Source: Oleiphilus messinensis (GTDB lineage Bacteria > Pseudomonadota > Gammaproteobacteria > Pseudomonadales > Oleiphilaceae). From it: a stretch of DNA of 64,000 nt. The position numbers were made by a program, and so were the translations under genes. Shown one piece after another: positions 7,225 through 17,090 of this stretch. The stretch spans positions 3,914,766-3,978,765 of the forward strand of contig NZ_CP021425.1 in the NCBI RefSeq assembly GCF_002162375.1, in the 5' to 3' direction. The notes beneath the pieces are model-generated. The model made no database searches. It was not told the origin of the DNA and saw nothing but the letters and a program-made list of their open reading frames with translations. The number at the start of each line of letters is the position of its first letter. Within the stretch, counting starts at the first letter, position 1.

Positions 7225-9435
7225 GATATCCCAGCAGTTATGAATTCTGGTATTACGAAGAAAATCACGATCAATACTGCGCTTGGTGATATCAACTACC
7301 TGATATCGTGAGCGCAACCCTTCATCCAATTTGAACTTCCGCAAATTGTTGGAAAATATCAATACTCCTCCCGGGTTCAGAAGACTGACACATTGATCTA
7401 TCAACCCGCTATGATCCCGCTGAATATCAAGGATTCCGGACATTTTCTTGGAGTTAGAGAATGTCGGCGGATCCAAAAAGATCAAATCAAACCGCTCTTT
7501 GCAAGCCTTTAACCACGCAAAACAATCATCTCGAATGAATTCGTGCTGGCGTACCTCTGCCGTATTTTTTTGCAGATTACGCTTGGCCCATTCAATATAC
7601 GTGTTAGACATATCCACGCTAACCGTTCTGGAAGCACCACCTTTTACCGCATGGGCTGTTACCGCCCCGGTGTAACAAAATAAATTTAAAAACGATTTAC
7701 CTTTGGCGTTTTGCTGAATCCAGTGCCGAATGGGGCGATGATCCAGGAACAATCCGGTATCAAGGTAATCTGTCAGATTCACTTCCAGTCGCACACCGTA
7801 TTCATTGACATCAAAAACAGCACTTTCGTCTGAAATCTTTTGATACTGAGTCGCGCCACTTTGCCTGGACCGACGCTTGTAGATAATTTTTTGTGGATTC
7901 ACCGAAAACTCGTCTCGCAATACCGATAAGACTTCGAAAAAACGCTCTCTTGCAGACTCAACGGAAACCGATGCCGGTGCAACATACTCCTGCACGTGAT
8001 ACCAATCTTGATAAAGATCGATTGCAACCGAATACTCAGGCATATCAGCATCATACCAGCGGTAGCACTGAATCCCTTCAGAAACGAGCCATTTTTTTAA
8101 TAGCTTTTGATTTTTCTTCAAGCGATTGACCAGCATTGCGGCACGTTCGGGATGAGAAACTTTCCAATTTTGTCCTCGTAGCGCACGCGCTTTGGATGGA
8201 TCCAAATAGTTCTCATCCCGGAGCGAGAAACAATACAGGACACAAGGTAAAGCACCATTCATAAACTTATACGTTTTATCTGCTCGCCAGCGGGTCTGCC
8301 GGGATAAATCAGGATTCGAGGTAAATAGATACCACCATTTTTCAGCGACATCCTGTCCATGCAAATTCTCCCCGATTGCCCGATAAAGGTTCTCCAGCGC
8401 CTTCACTTCCCCCAAACGTTCCCCATATGGTGGATTAGTGATCATACACAACACCTCAGTGTCCGGCGCAACCGTCCAATTCTCAGCCTGTAGCACTGAA
8501 AACGTCACCAGCTCAGCCACACCAGCTTTTTCCGCGTTATCTTTTGCAGTAGACACAACTTGAGCATCAATATCAGACCCGCTAAAGCGGATACGCCCGC
8601 GGAGTGTCTCCGCGGGTATACGGTCGGTTTTGGCATGCTCAATCAATGCATGCCAGACAGCCGGATCATGACCTTTCCAATGGGTAAAACCAAAATGTTT
8701 CCGAAGCAGACCCGGCGCCAGATTCAACGCCATCATTGCCGCTTCAATTAATAAGGTTCCAGAACCACACAATGGGTCAGCAATACAGATACTCTTAATC
8801 TCTTGAACCGACTTTTCCTGCAGGTTCAATTCTTTTTCCCAAAACCGAGCCAAATCCGCGCGACGAATAACTGCTGCCGCAAGATTTTCCTTTAATGGTG
8901 CTTTTCCAGCGTTTTCTCGATATCCCCTTTGATGCAAACTCGACCCGGAAAGATCAAGAGCAAGGGTTAACTTCCCCCGATTAAGATGGCCCGATATAAA
9001 GATATCCGGGTTTTTGCCTGAAACATTTGGCCTGTCACCAAGCTTGTCACGGAAACGATCTACGACAGCATCTTTGACCTTTTGTGCGGCAAAAAGTGTA
9101 TTTTTGATTTGCCGGTTTGTCCCGGTAAAACGCACAGAAAACGATTTTTCGATGTCAAACTCTTGCTCCCATGCTACCGAATGCACCGCTGAATAAAGCT
9201 GGTCTGCAGTATCACACGGTGCCTCCAATAGAATCCACATGACACGATTGGCAATTCGTGACCACAAACAGACCTTATAAGCTGCATTAATAGCTTCCGA
9301 TCTGGACTGAAAATCGCCAACGTAAACACCAAAGGGTGTAACTTTTACGATTGAAAGCCCCAACGCTTTCAATTCCTCCTCAAGAAGATACTCAACACCC
9401 TTAGGACAAGTTACGTAGATGATTTGATCAGACAT
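7213..9435 (-). CDS. rlmL: 23S rRNA (guanine-N2/N7) methyltransferase RlmKL
   Basis: A 740-residue bifunctional enzyme that makes m2G2445 and m7G2069 in 23S rRNA. Its parts in order are an N-terminal THUMP region (about 1-155), the RlmL methyltransferase with ADPLCGSGTLLIEAA and the catalytic NPPYGER at about 335, and the C-terminal RlmK methyltransferase with FLNLFCYTGAVTAHA (about 592) and the LDPPTFSNS motif near 655. The length matches fused RlmKL of gammaproteobacteria. ATG at 9435 begins MSDQIIYVTCPKGVEYLL, the usual N terminus. Confidence 0.96.
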   Translation of the reverse strand: MSDQIIYVTCPKGVEYLLEEELKALGLSIVKVTPFGVYVGDFQSRSEAINAAYKVCLWSRIANRVMWILLEAPCDTADQLYSAVHSVAWEQEFDIEKSFSVRFTGTNRQIKNTLFAAQKVKDAVVDRFRDKLGDRPNVSGKNPDIFISGHLNRGKLTLALDLSGSSLHQRGYRENAGKAPLKENLAAAVIRRADLARFWEKELNLQEKSVQEIKSICIADPLCGSGTLLIEAAMMALNLAPGLLRKHFGFTHWKGHDPAVWHALIEHAKTDRIPAETLRGRIRFSGSDIDAQVVSTAKDNAEKAGVAELVTFSVLQAENWTVAPDTEVLCMITNPPYGERLGEVKALENLYRAIGENLHGQDVAEKWWYLFTSNPDLSRQTRWRADKTYKFMNGALPCVLYCFSLRDENYLDPSKARALRGQNWKVSHPERAAMLVNRLKKNQKLLKKWLVSEGIQCYRWYDADMPEYSVAIDLYQDWYHVQEYVAPASVSVESARERFFEVLSVLRDEFSVNPQKIIYKRRSRQSGATQYQKISDESAVFDVNEYGVRLEVNLTDYLDTGLFLDHRPIRHWIQQNAKGKSFLNLFCYTGAVTAHAVKGGASRTVSVDMSNTYIEWAKRNLQKNTAEVRQHEFIRDDCFAWLKACKERFDLIFLDPPTFSNSKKMSGILDIQRDHSGLIDQCVSLLNPGGVLIFSNNLRKFKLDEGLRSRYQVVDITKRSIDRDFLRNTRIHNCWDIRRA

Positions 9436-9952
9436 GGGATATTCCAGTTAAATTACGGTGATAAAGAGGCTACAGGAGCGGGCAAAAATCGTGCAAATTA
9501 TCCACGATTTACTGGTGTTATCAATGTAAAACCAGCAGTTACATTTTTTTTCAATACATTTTTACCTAAAAAAGCTCAAGACCGGGAAGTATTTTAATAT
9601 TAAAATCATACCCTTATCTTTTTTATACCTAAATTGCATAACAAACATGTCATATAGATGAAATAATTTGTATACATTTTCAAATGAACTCGCTAACTTG
9701 AGATTGTGGCGTCTTACTCGAGTCGTCTCAAGTAAAACCAAATATGGAATATATGAGTTTTTGAATGAGAATAAGACATCACAGATCAAACCATTCACAT
9801 TGTGTCGGCTTTATGATGCACTTCTTAAACACCTGGTTTCCTACATAAACGCTATATCAGGCGCACATTGCTACCGGTACCATCGTTAGCAATCGGTTCG
9901 CATCAGTTTGATGCCGACAAGAAATGTCAAATCAGTTCGAGGGTACATAAGA
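9436..9952. other. AT-rich spacer upstream of rmf
   Basis: 517 bp with low GC. Short frames on both strands (for example 9562-9798 minus and 9668-9889 plus) overlap each other, lack ribosome-binding sites and have no recognisable composition, so no gene is called. It presumably holds the growth-phase promoter of rmf. Confidence 0.5.
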
Positions 9953-10165
9953 ATGAAAAGACAAAAACGCGATCTCTCCCAACGTGCTTACAAACGTGGT
10001 TATACCGCAGGAGTCCGCGGCAAATCGAAAGATTTTTGTCCAACAGAACATCCCGACTTAAGACAACAGTGGATGAACGGCTGGCGAGATGGCCGCTCTG
10101 ATAACTGGGATGGCATAAAAGGCGTCTCAGGTATCCACGTAACTTCGCACCTAGGGACCGCATAG
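9953..10165 (+). CDS. rmf: Ribosome modulation factor
   Basis: A 70-residue basic protein beginning MKRQKRDLSQRAYKRGYTAG, with the RMF hallmarks GKSKDFCP and QQWMNGWRDGR. RMF binds 70S ribosomes in stationary phase and drives formation of 100S dimers. It is about 15 residues longer than E. coli RMF (55 aa), the extra part being the tail after NWDG. A GAGG lies about 10 bases before the ATG. A longer in-frame start at 9908/9911 would add residues with no counterpart in the family. Confidence 0.93.
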   Translation: MKRQKRDLSQRAYKRGYTAGVRGKSKDFCPTEHPDLRQQWMNGWRDGRSDNWDGIKGVSGIHVTSHLGTA

Positions 10166-10194
10166 GCGTTACCGTCAACTCACACAGATTCAGG

Positions 10195-10225
10195 AAAAAA
10201 GGCTCCTAACGAAGGGGCCTTTTTT
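10195..10225. terminator. Bidirectional rho-independent terminator (rmf / pyrD)
   Basis: AAAAAAGGCTCC and GGGGCCTTTTT form a stem with an A-run on one side and a T-run on the other, placed between the convergent rmf and pyrD genes. Confidence 0.85.
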
Positions 10226-10257
10226 AATTCACCACCCCCCTTTACACCGAGCCGGAA

Positions 10258-11310
10258 TCAGCTCCGAATACCGCTTTTCAGTTGCTGTAATTTCATATTC
10301 ACAATCGCATCGGATGCTTCTCGTATCAACCCTGGACCGCGGTAAATAAACCCTGAATAAATTTGTACCAGACTTGCCCCCGCTGCTATTTTTGCCGCCG
10401 CATCTTCCCCGCTGAAAATCCCGCCAGCGGCAATGACTGGTATTTCACGTCCCAGCTCAGCTGACAGCAGTCGAACAACCTGGGTGGATTGCTCGAATAA
10501 GGGCGCTCCACTCAATCCACCCGCTTCACCGCTGTGTTTCAACCCTTTTACAGCCTCTCTGGAGATGGTTGTATTGGTTGCGATCACTGCATCAATTTCA
10601 AATGCCCGAAACGTCTCTGCCAGTAATCCGATATCATCGTCTTCCATATCCGGTGCAATCTTGATCGCAACGGGTTTGTATTTACGATATTCAGAAGCTA
10701 ATGCTGCCTGCTCTTGCTTGACTGCCTCGAGCAGTATTTTAATTGAATCACCAAATTGTAGATTTCTCAGGCCCGGAGTATTCGGAGAAGAAACATTAAC
10801 GGTTATATAGTCAGCATAGGGGTAAACTTTTGCCATACACTTCACGTAATCCAGATGAGCATCCTCTACAGCAGTGGCAAAGTTTTTACCAACGTTTATC
10901 CCCAAAATACAGGTTCGCTTCGCTTGCGCCACGTTGGCAATCAGGTTATCGACCCCGCTGTTGTTGAAGCCCATACGATTAATAATCGCATTTCGCTCTG
11001 GTATTCTAAAAAGACGCGGCTTTGGATTTCCGGGCTGACCCACAGGAGTGACTGTACCGATCTCGACAAAACCAAACCCGAGTGCACTTAATCCGTCGAC
11101 ACACTCTCCATCTTTATCGAGACCTGCAGCCAAGCCAACCTGATTTGGAAAGTTGAGCCCCATGACATTCACCGACGGCGCAATCGGACCTCTAATACAC
11201 TGCTGAGTCAGTCCCGTTTTCTCACCATACCCTATTAATCGTAATGACAAATCGTGTGCTTTTTCAGGGTCCAATTGAAACAACATTTGCCTAACAAAAG
11301 GATAAAGCAT
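10258..11310 (-). CDS. pyrD: Dihydroorotate dehydrogenase (quinone), class 2
   Basis: A 350-residue membrane-associated flavoenzyme that oxidises dihydroorotate to orotate with quinone as acceptor in pyrimidine synthesis. The N-terminal amphipathic helix ([20 protein letters not shown]) is the class 2 membrane anchor. Further signatures are [11 protein letters not shown], the FMN-binding [20 protein letters not shown] with the catalytic Ser, and [15 protein letters not shown]. The length is typical. In E. coli pyrD is also close to rmf; here they converge. Confidence 0.97.
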   Translation of the reverse strand: MLYPFVRQMLFQLDPEKAHDLSLRLIGYGEKTGLTQQCIRGPIAPSVNVMGLNFPNQVGLAAGLDKDGECVDGLSALGFGFVEIGTVTPVGQPGNPKPRLFRIPERNAIINRMGFNNSGVDNLIANVAQAKRTCILGINVGKNFATAVEDAHLDYVKCMAKVYPYADYITVNVSSPNTPGLRNLQFGDSIKILLEAVKQEQAALASEYRKYKPVAIKIAPDMEDDDIGLLAETFRAFEIDAVIATNTTISREAVKGLKHSGEAGGLSGAPLFEQSTQVVRLLSAELGREIPVIAAGGIFSGEDAAAKIAAGASLVQIYSGFIYRGPGLIREASDAIVNMKLQQLKSGIRS

Positions 11311-11458
11311 GATGATAAGTACCTAGCCGTAATGAATTCGGGCGCTATTATAGCGGTACCGACCTATAATAAAAACTGGGACTCATGATTTTACACTGTC
11401 TAATAATGCCATAATTCGACATTGACACCAGTATTCGACAATAACACCGAATTTGAAG

Positions 11459-11720
11459 TATGGATAACACGAGTTGTCAATAAAAAGATCGGCATGGTAG
11501 CATCAAAAGCCAACAACATATCCACAACTGTGGATATGTTTTGTTTGACAAACTTTCGCCCAATAGATTTGACTATTTTGTCATTTATCCACGATTTCTG
11601 TGGATAACTTTGTTGAAAAAACCCGAAAACACCTTGAGAAGCCCTGATTTTAGAATAAATAACTTAGATTGATCATTTTTTGATCAACTGTTTTGTTAAT
11701 ATTTTTCAATAACTTATGTT
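11459..11720. promoter_or_regulatory. Cluster of DnaA-box-like sites beside an AT-rich stretch
   Basis: Matches to the DnaA box TTATCCACA: 11459-11467 (reverse TTATCCATA), 11518-11526 (ATATCCACA), 11529-11537 (the same, inverted), 11585-11593 (TTATCCACG) and 11599-11607 (reverse, perfect). The pair at 11518/11529 forms part of a 12-bp inverted repeat (AACATATCCACA) with a 2-bp spacer. To the right lie an AT-rich stretch and paired GATC sites in an inverted repeat TTGATCA/TGATCAA (11669-11687). The layout is origin-like, but dnaA and other origin neighbours are not nearby, so it may be a DnaA-titration or regulatory site. Confidence 0.55.
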
Positions 11721-11907
11721 TTTACAAGGCTATGCCTCTCAAAAATGACATTTTTTTATCGCACCACCGTGGCACAAGCCTCCTTTGTGCATAAAAATGC
11801 CACCTATTTTATGCGTTATTTAATAACTTCCTATATAAGCGGCACAATAAAATCGAAAAACTACGCCACAGCTATTATCACGACCCACTCTGATTGAGGA
11901 TTTTATT

Positions 11908-13098
11908 TTGAAAAAAAGTGAAACTAATCATGCACCTCCAGAGCTTGAAATACATCAGGAACGCGAATATGCAAAGCGGGTTACTCTGATCGGCATGCTG
12001 CTCGACATGATACTTGGCTGCTCAAAGGTTGTCGTCGGATTGATTACACAATCAGTATCTCTGGTTGCCGATGGCATTCATTCGTTTACAGATGTGGTCA
12101 CTGATCTTATGGTTCTGGTCGTTACCCACTACGCCAGACAGGCTCCAGATGAAGAGCATCCATACGGCCATAAAAAGTTTGAAACGCTAGGCACCATGTT
12201 AATGGGAAGCATTTTAATTGCGATTGCCGGCGCAATGTTTTGGGACGCATGCCAAAGACTCAACAATGAGACCTTGCCCGTCAACCCGGGGCCTTTAGCC
12301 ATCAGCGTAGCCCTGCTCTCCATCCTGGGCAAAGAAGCCATCTATCGTTACACTTATCATGCCGGTAAAAAAATAGGCTCCAGTTTGCTATTGGCAAATG
12401 CATGGCACAGCAGAACCGATGCATTCTCATCCATTGTTGTGCTTGCAGCACTACTTGGCTCAGCGATTGGATTTCAGTGGCTGGACATCGTCGGCGCACT
12501 TATTATTTCCGTTATTATCGCAAAGATCGGCTGGGATCTCACCTGGGAAAGCGTGCAGGTTCTGGTGGACACCGCTCCGGACGCCAAGGAAATCCAGCAA
12601 TTCGAACACACCATAAAAAACACAGAAGGCGTAAAAAGTGTGCACATGTTGCGAGCACGAAAACTAGGAGACGATACTTTTCTCGACCTTCACCTCCAGG
12701 TTGACCCAAGGATCAGTGTTTCAGAGGGGCACCAAATCGGCCTTGCAGTATCCATGCGGCTGAGATCCGCGTTTAGCGACATCAAAGACATTACTTATCA
12801 CATCGACGTGGAAGAAGATCAACAAGCGCAAAAGCCCAAACGTCCCAAAACGCCATTGCCACTACCACAGCGTGAGCGAATTACTCAAGTCTTGGAAAAG
12901 CAGCTGGGAAAGTGGCTTTCGATAAACCACTGTGATTTACAACTACACTATTTAAACGGGCAAATAGACATCGATCTCTATCTTCCCAACTCGTTCTCAG
13001 GCCTGGACAGCTTTCCAGAACTTGAGAGCCAGATTATCGCCTGTGAACAGGAACTTCCATGGCTTAATCAACTGAGAATATGGAAAGCATTGAGATAG
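11908..13098 (+). CDS. Cation diffusion facilitator transporter with a long C-terminal region
   Basis: A 396-residue inner-membrane proton/metal antiporter of the CDF family (FieF/ZitB-like; zinc, iron or manganese efflux). The first transmembrane region carries the family motif SLVADGIHSFTDVVTDL, with the D-x-x-x-D metal site, and HPYGHKKFETLG follows. A second site, HSRTDAFSSIVVL, gives the H-x-x-x-D pair. After six membrane segments comes a CDF dimerisation domain (about 210-290), then a proline-rich linker and a further ~85-residue domain, making it about 100 residues longer than FieF. The start is TTG with GAGGA 7 bases upstream. Confidence 0.9.
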   Translation: MKKSETNHAPPELEIHQEREYAKRVTLIGMLLDMILGCSKVVVGLITQSVSLVADGIHSFTDVVTDLMVLVVTHYARQAPDEEHPYGHKKFETLGTMLMGSILIAIAGAMFWDACQRLNNETLPVNPGPLAISVALLSILGKEAIYRYTYHAGKKIGSSLLLANAWHSRTDAFSSIVVLAALLGSAIGFQWLDIVGALIISVIIAKIGWDLTWESVQVLVDTAPDAKEIQQFEHTIKNTEGVKSVHMLRARKLGDDTFLDLHLQVDPRISVSEGHQIGLAVSMRLRSAFSDIKDITYHIDVEEDQQAQKPKRPKTPLPLPQRERITQVLEKQLGKWLSINHCDLQLHYLNGQIDIDLYLPNSFSGLDSFPELESQIIACEQELPWLNQLRIWKALR

Positions 13099-13103
13099 CG
13101 CCC

Positions 13104-15122
13104 CTAATCAGCATTCAACAAGATTGTTTTTTTCAACTCTGCGATTGAGTCACGGATTTGTGCTGCACGTTCAAACTCAAGATTCGTTGCAGCCTGATAC
13201 ATCTCATCTTCAAGGGTTTTGATTTTCCCTGCGAGCTGTTCCGGAGAAGTTAATGTATGAGTATATTCGCCTGCTGCTTCAGCGACACGCTTTTGCTTAC
13301 CAGAAATTTTACGCCCTGGAATCACAGCGCCTTCCATAATATCTTTTACGCTTTTCTGAAGACCTTTTGGCACAATTCCGTGCTCTGCATTAAATGCTTC
13401 TTGCTTCCGCCTTCGCCGCTGGGTTTCATCCATTGCTCGTGCCATCGACCCCGTAACTTTATCTCCGTACAATATTGCCTTTCCGTTTAGATTCCGGGCG
13501 GCTCGACCAATGGTTTGTATCAATGAGCGCTCCGATCTCAGAAAGCCTTCTTTGTCTGCATCCAGAATCGCAACCAAAGAAACTTCTGGCATATCCAGAC
13601 CCTCACGTAAAAGGTTAATACCGACCAGCACATCAAACTTTCCGATTCGAAGGTCTCGTATAATCTCTACCCGCTCCACAGTGTCTATATCCGAGTGCAA
13701 ATACCGTACACGTATATCATGATCCAAAAGAAAATCGGTAAGGTCTTCCGCCATTCGTTTGGTAAGTGTGGTAACCAGAACCCGCTCGTTGATGGTGACC
13801 CGTTTTGCGATTTCGGAAAGTAAATCGTCCACCTGGGTTGAAGCAGGCCGAACTTCAATCTCTGGATCAAGTAGCCCAGTCGGGCGCACAACTTGCTCAA
13901 CCGGAGAAGAGACATACCTGGCCTCATAGTCCCCCGGTGTTGCCGAAACGAAAATCATTTGTGGCGCAATACTCTCCCACTCATCGAAACGCATGGGTCG
14001 ATTGTCTAACGCTGAAGGCAAACGAAAGCCATATTCGACCAGATTTTCTTTCCGTGACCGATCCCCCTTGTACATCGCTCCAAGCTGAGGAAGGGTAACG
14101 TGTGATTCATCAATCACGAGCAATGCCTCCGGGGGAAGGTAATCAAACAAGGTCGGAGGGGCTTGACCGGGCTTGCGCCCTGATAAATATCTGGAGTAAT
14201 TCTCAATGCCATTGCAATAACCTAACTCGGCCATCATCTCCAGATCATAACGAGTTCGCTCTTCGAGCCTCTGCGCTTCAACAAGTTTATGGTGGTTCCG
14301 CAAATTTTCGAGCCTGCTTTTGAGTTCCTCCTTAATTTTGTCACAGGCTTCCAGAATCGTTTCTCGGGGAGTAACGTAATGACTTTTCGGATACACCGTA
14401 ATTCGAGGTACTTTACGAATGACCTCGCCGGTCAATGGATCAAAGAAACTCAGGTTCTCAACTTCATCATCGAATAATTCGATGCGAATTGCATCTCGCT
14501 CTGATTCCGCTGGAAAAACATCAATTACATCACCACGAACCCGGTAGGTTGCCCGATGCAACTCATAATCATTACGAGTATATTGCAACTCCGCGAGCCG
14601 GCGCAGTATATCCCGTTGGGTTATTCGGTCCCCACGGTCCAGATGCAGCATCATACCGAGATATAGTTTTGGATCCCCCAAACCATATATCGCCGACACG
14701 GTGGCAACGATTATGGCATCCTCCCGCTCCAACAACGCTTTGGTCGCAGAGAGACGCATTTGTTCAATGTGCTCGTTAATCGATGCATCTTTTTCTATAT
14801 AAGTATCTGACGACGGAACATAAGCCTCCGGTTGATAGTAGTCATAGTACGATACAAAGTACTCCACCGAGTTTTTCGGGAAAAATTCTTTGAATTCCCC
14901 GTATAATTGCGCCGCCAGAGTCTTGTTATGAGCCAGTATTATTGTCGGTCGCTTTACTTGCGCAATAACATTAGCAATGGTAAAGGTCTTACCCGACCCG
15001 GTAACCCCCAATAGGGTCTGGTGAGCAAGCCCGTCCTCAATGCCTTCTACGAGTTTGGCAATCGCGCCTGGCTGATCGCCAGCCGGTGGAAAATTTGAAA
15101 TCACTTCGAATTCTGTAGTCAT
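13104..15122 (-). CDS. uvrB: Excinuclease ABC subunit B
   Basis: A 672-residue DNA-damage recognition helicase of nucleotide excision repair, working with UvrA and UvrC. Walker A is GVTGSGKT near residue 40. The beta-hairpin that clamps DNA is in the [20 protein letters not shown] region near 92. VIDESHVT is motif II, and the helicase C-terminal motifs include [15 protein letters not shown] and QTIGRAARN. The C-terminal UVR domain that binds UvrC is at about 630-665. The length equals E. coli UvrB (673). It is divergent from the aminotransferase gene. Confidence 0.98.
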   Translation of the reverse strand: MTTEFEVISNFPPAGDQPGAIAKLVEGIEDGLAHQTLLGVTGSGKTFTIANVIAQVKRPTIILAHNKTLAAQLYGEFKEFFPKNSVEYFVSYYDYYQPEAYVPSSDTYIEKDASINEHIEQMRLSATKALLEREDAIIVATVSAIYGLGDPKLYLGMMLHLDRGDRITQRDILRRLAELQYTRNDYELHRATYRVRGDVIDVFPAESERDAIRIELFDDEVENLSFFDPLTGEVIRKVPRITVYPKSHYVTPRETILEACDKIKEELKSRLENLRNHHKLVEAQRLEERTRYDLEMMAELGYCNGIENYSRYLSGRKPGQAPPTLFDYLPPEALLVIDESHVTLPQLGAMYKGDRSRKENLVEYGFRLPSALDNRPMRFDEWESIAPQMIFVSATPGDYEARYVSSPVEQVVRPTGLLDPEIEVRPASTQVDDLLSEIAKRVTINERVLVTTLTKRMAEDLTDFLLDHDIRVRYLHSDIDTVERVEIIRDLRIGKFDVLVGINLLREGLDMPEVSLVAILDADKEGFLRSERSLIQTIGRAARNLNGKAILYGDKVTGSMARAMDETQRRRRKQEAFNAEHGIVPKGLQKSVKDIMEGAVIPGRKISGKQKRVAEAAGEYTHTLTSPEQLAGKIKTLEDEMYQAATNLEFERAAQIRDSIAELKKTILLNAD

Positions 15123-15271
15123 GTACTTACCGAATTTAACGAAAAAATGTTATGATACCGACGTTTTGTCTGTTTTTAACACTAGAAAGCATAAGGTTCC
15201 AGTACACTGTCTGAAAATATTTCGCTTTCTGTACCATTCAACCGCAAAAAAAATTTTTGAGGATAACGAGC

Positions 15272-16459
15272 TTGGAAGTTCAACTCTCAAACCGCGTTCA
15301 GAACATCAAACCATCCCCCACTCTGGCTGTCACTAATAAAGCCGCAGAGCTGAGAGCTGCAGGTAAAGATATCATTGGATTGGGTGCAGGTGAACCCGAT
15401 TTCGACACTCCGGAGCACATCAAACAAGCTGCAATCGAGGCTATCAATCAGGGACAGACGAAATACACGGCTGTAGATGGCACGCCGGGCCTGAAACAGG
15501 CCATTATTGCCAAATTCAAACGGGACAATGGATTGGACTACGCGCCAAACCAGATTCTGGTGTCCAGTGGTGGCAAACAGAGCTTTTTCAATCTGGCACT
15601 TGCATTGCTGAATGAAGGTGACGAGGTTGTGATACCTGCTCCGTACTGGGTTTCCTACCCGGACATGGTACTCGTTGCCGATGGCAAACCAGTCATTGTC
15701 GAGACAACACAGGCTGCTCGTTTTAAAATGACGCCTGAACAACTTGAAGCGGCGATTACCCCCAGAACCAAACTGGTTGTTATCAACAGCCCTTCAAATC
15801 CGTCAGGCATCAGCTACACCCTGGCCGAATTAAAGGCTCTGGCGGAAGTACTTTTAAAACACCCTGACATCCTCATCGCCACAGATGACATGTACGAGCA
15901 CATTGTTTGGGGTAGCGAACCGTTCTGTAACATCCTGAATGCGTGCCCTGAACTATATGATCGTACTTTCGTTTTGAATGGCGTATCAAAAGCCTACTCT
16001 ATGACCGGCTGGCGTATCGGTTATGCAGCAGGGCCCGCACCGGTAATTGGTGCGATGAAAAAAATCCAATCTCAGAGCACTTCCAATCCCGCCTCTATTT
16101 CGCAGGCTGCGGCTCAGGCAGCACTGGAGTCTCCACAGGATTGCATTGGTAAAATGGTCACCGAGTTCAAAAAGCGCCATGACTACCTTGTAAGTGCTTT
16201 GAACGAGATCCCCGGTATTGAGTGTATTCCGGGTGATGGAACCTTTTATGCGTTTCCCAGCTTTCAGGGAGCCATTGATGCAACCCCCGGTGTTGAAACC
16301 GATGTAGAGATGGCGGAATTGCTTTTAAACAAAGCCGGCGTAGCACTCGTTCCAGGGTCGGCGTTCGGCACACCCGGCCATATGCGACTCAGCTTTGCTA
16401 CAGCGATGTCGGTACTAGAAGACGCGGTAAGCCGGATTAAATCCGCTCTAACCGCTTAA
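15272..16459 (+). CDS. Class I aminotransferase (aspartate aminotransferase type)
   Basis: A 395-residue PLP enzyme of the Thermus/Pseudomonas-type aspartate aminotransferase group (subgroup I-beta). Features are GLGAGEPDFDTP near the N terminus, NSPSNPSG, the TDDMYEH region and VSKAYSMTGWRIGYAAGP with the PLP-binding Lys, followed by an Arg near the C terminus in MRLSFA that binds the substrate carboxylate. The start is a TTG at 15272 (LEVQLSNRV), because GAGGA sits 8 bases upstream. The frame also opens 15 bases earlier at another TTG, but that one lies on the ribosome-binding site. Confidence 0.92.
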   Translation: MEVQLSNRVQNIKPSPTLAVTNKAAELRAAGKDIIGLGAGEPDFDTPEHIKQAAIEAINQGQTKYTAVDGTPGLKQAIIAKFKRDNGLDYAPNQILVSSGGKQSFFNLALALLNEGDEVVIPAPYWVSYPDMVLVADGKPVIVETTQAARFKMTPEQLEAAITPRTKLVVINSPSNPSGISYTLAELKALAEVLLKHPDILIATDDMYEHIVWGSEPFCNILNACPELYDRTFVLNGVSKAYSMTGWRIGYAAGPAPVIGAMKKIQSQSTSNPASISQAAAQAALESPQDCIGKMVTEFKKRHDYLVSALNEIPGIECIPGDGTFYAFPSFQGAIDATPGVETDVEMAELLLNKAGVALVPGSAFGTPGHMRLSFATAMSVLEDAVSRIKSALTA

Positions 16460-16499
16460 TCCGCTGCGAAACAGATGATCGAATAGAGCATCCCCCAAT

Positions 16500-16533
16500 G
16501 CCGAAAGAAAAAATGTAACTTTTTTCTTTCGGC
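16500..16533 (+). terminator. Rho-independent terminator after the aminotransferase gene
   Basis: A 14-bp perfect stem GCCGAAAGAAAAAA / TTTTTTCTTTCGGC with a TGTAAC loop, 40 bp after the stop codon. The T-run is inside the stem rather than after it, so it may act less efficiently than a canonical one. Confidence 0.65.
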
Positions 16534-16536
16534 CTC

Positions 16537-16565
16537 TTGACACTCCCCACACCAATCATTAATAT
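16537..16565 (+). promoter_or_regulatory. Sigma70-type promoter of the second tRNA-Asn
   Basis: TTGACA (16537-16542) and TAATAT (16560-16565), 17 bp apart, are followed by a GC-rich discriminator ACGCGCC. It closely matches the promoter of the first tRNA-Asn copy at 3115. Confidence 0.78.
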
Positions 16566-16586
16566 ACGCGCCTCAACTGAAGACGT

Positions 16587-16662
16587 TCCCCGATAGCTCA
16601 GTTGGTAGAGCAACGGACTGTTAATCCGTGGGTCGCTGGTTCGAGCCCAGCTCGGGGAGCCA
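16587..16662 (+). tRNA. tRNA-Asn (GUU), second copy
   Basis: A 76-nt cloverleaf with encoded CCA, identical to the tRNA at 3166-3241. The identical gene with a separate promoter suggests a gene duplication kept for dosage. Confidence 0.97.
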
Positions 16663-16932
16663 ATTTAGTTTTCTGGAATCTTTCAGCCTCTCCAGAATTC
16701 AAAATAATTTCAGATCTACGTGCCTCCCGCTATCACGAACACCGCTCCAAAACCAGTTTACTCCCTAATACACACATAAACCAACCCCACACTCACGCTA
16801 CATCTAAAAATTCCACCAGCTTAATCAACCGTACTCGCCACCAATACATCAATTTAAAATACCCCTCCAAGACCTCATCACACATCGCACGAAGGTGCAC
16901 AACTACTGCAACACCAGGCACAAATTTGAACC

Positions 16933-17032
16933 GAAGTAGAAGTAGAAGTAGAAGTAGAAGTAGAAGTAGAAGTAGAAGTAGAAGTAGAAGTAGAAGTAGA
17001 AGTAGAAGTAGAAGTAGAAGTAGAAGTAGAAA
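16933..17032. repeat. Hexanucleotide array (GAAGTA)16
   Basis: Sixteen perfect tandem copies of GAAGTA plus GAAG, ending abruptly at a GAAAGAG. It lies in the 428-bp space (16663-17090) between tRNA-Asn and the 3' end of pyrF. Frames through it encode only (Ser-Arg)n on the plus strand and (Leu)n on the minus strand and are not considered genes. The flanking 16663-16932 stretch holds nothing recognisable. Confidence 0.95.
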
Positions 17033-17064
17033 GAGTATTACGAAAAGCAGAATACCTAAACTAC

Positions 17065-17085
17065 AGAAGGGCAAAAAGCCCTTCT
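17065..17085 (-). terminator. Weak hairpin after pyrF
   Basis: AGAAGGGC / GCCCTTCT with an A5 (minus-strand T5) loop, 6 bp beyond the pyrF stop. There is no following U-run, so it is called only as a candidate terminator or 3'-end stabiliser. Confidence 0.45.
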
Positions 17086-17090
17086 ATCGT

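Noticed and set aside
9562-9889. Overlapping short frames on both strands upstream of rmf
   Set aside because: AT-rich, mutually overlapping, no ribosome-binding sites and no recognisable protein features.
16793-17074. Minus-strand frame with a poly-Leu stretch
   Set aside because: The Leu run is only the translation of the (TACTTC) array; no ribosome-binding site or flanking domain.
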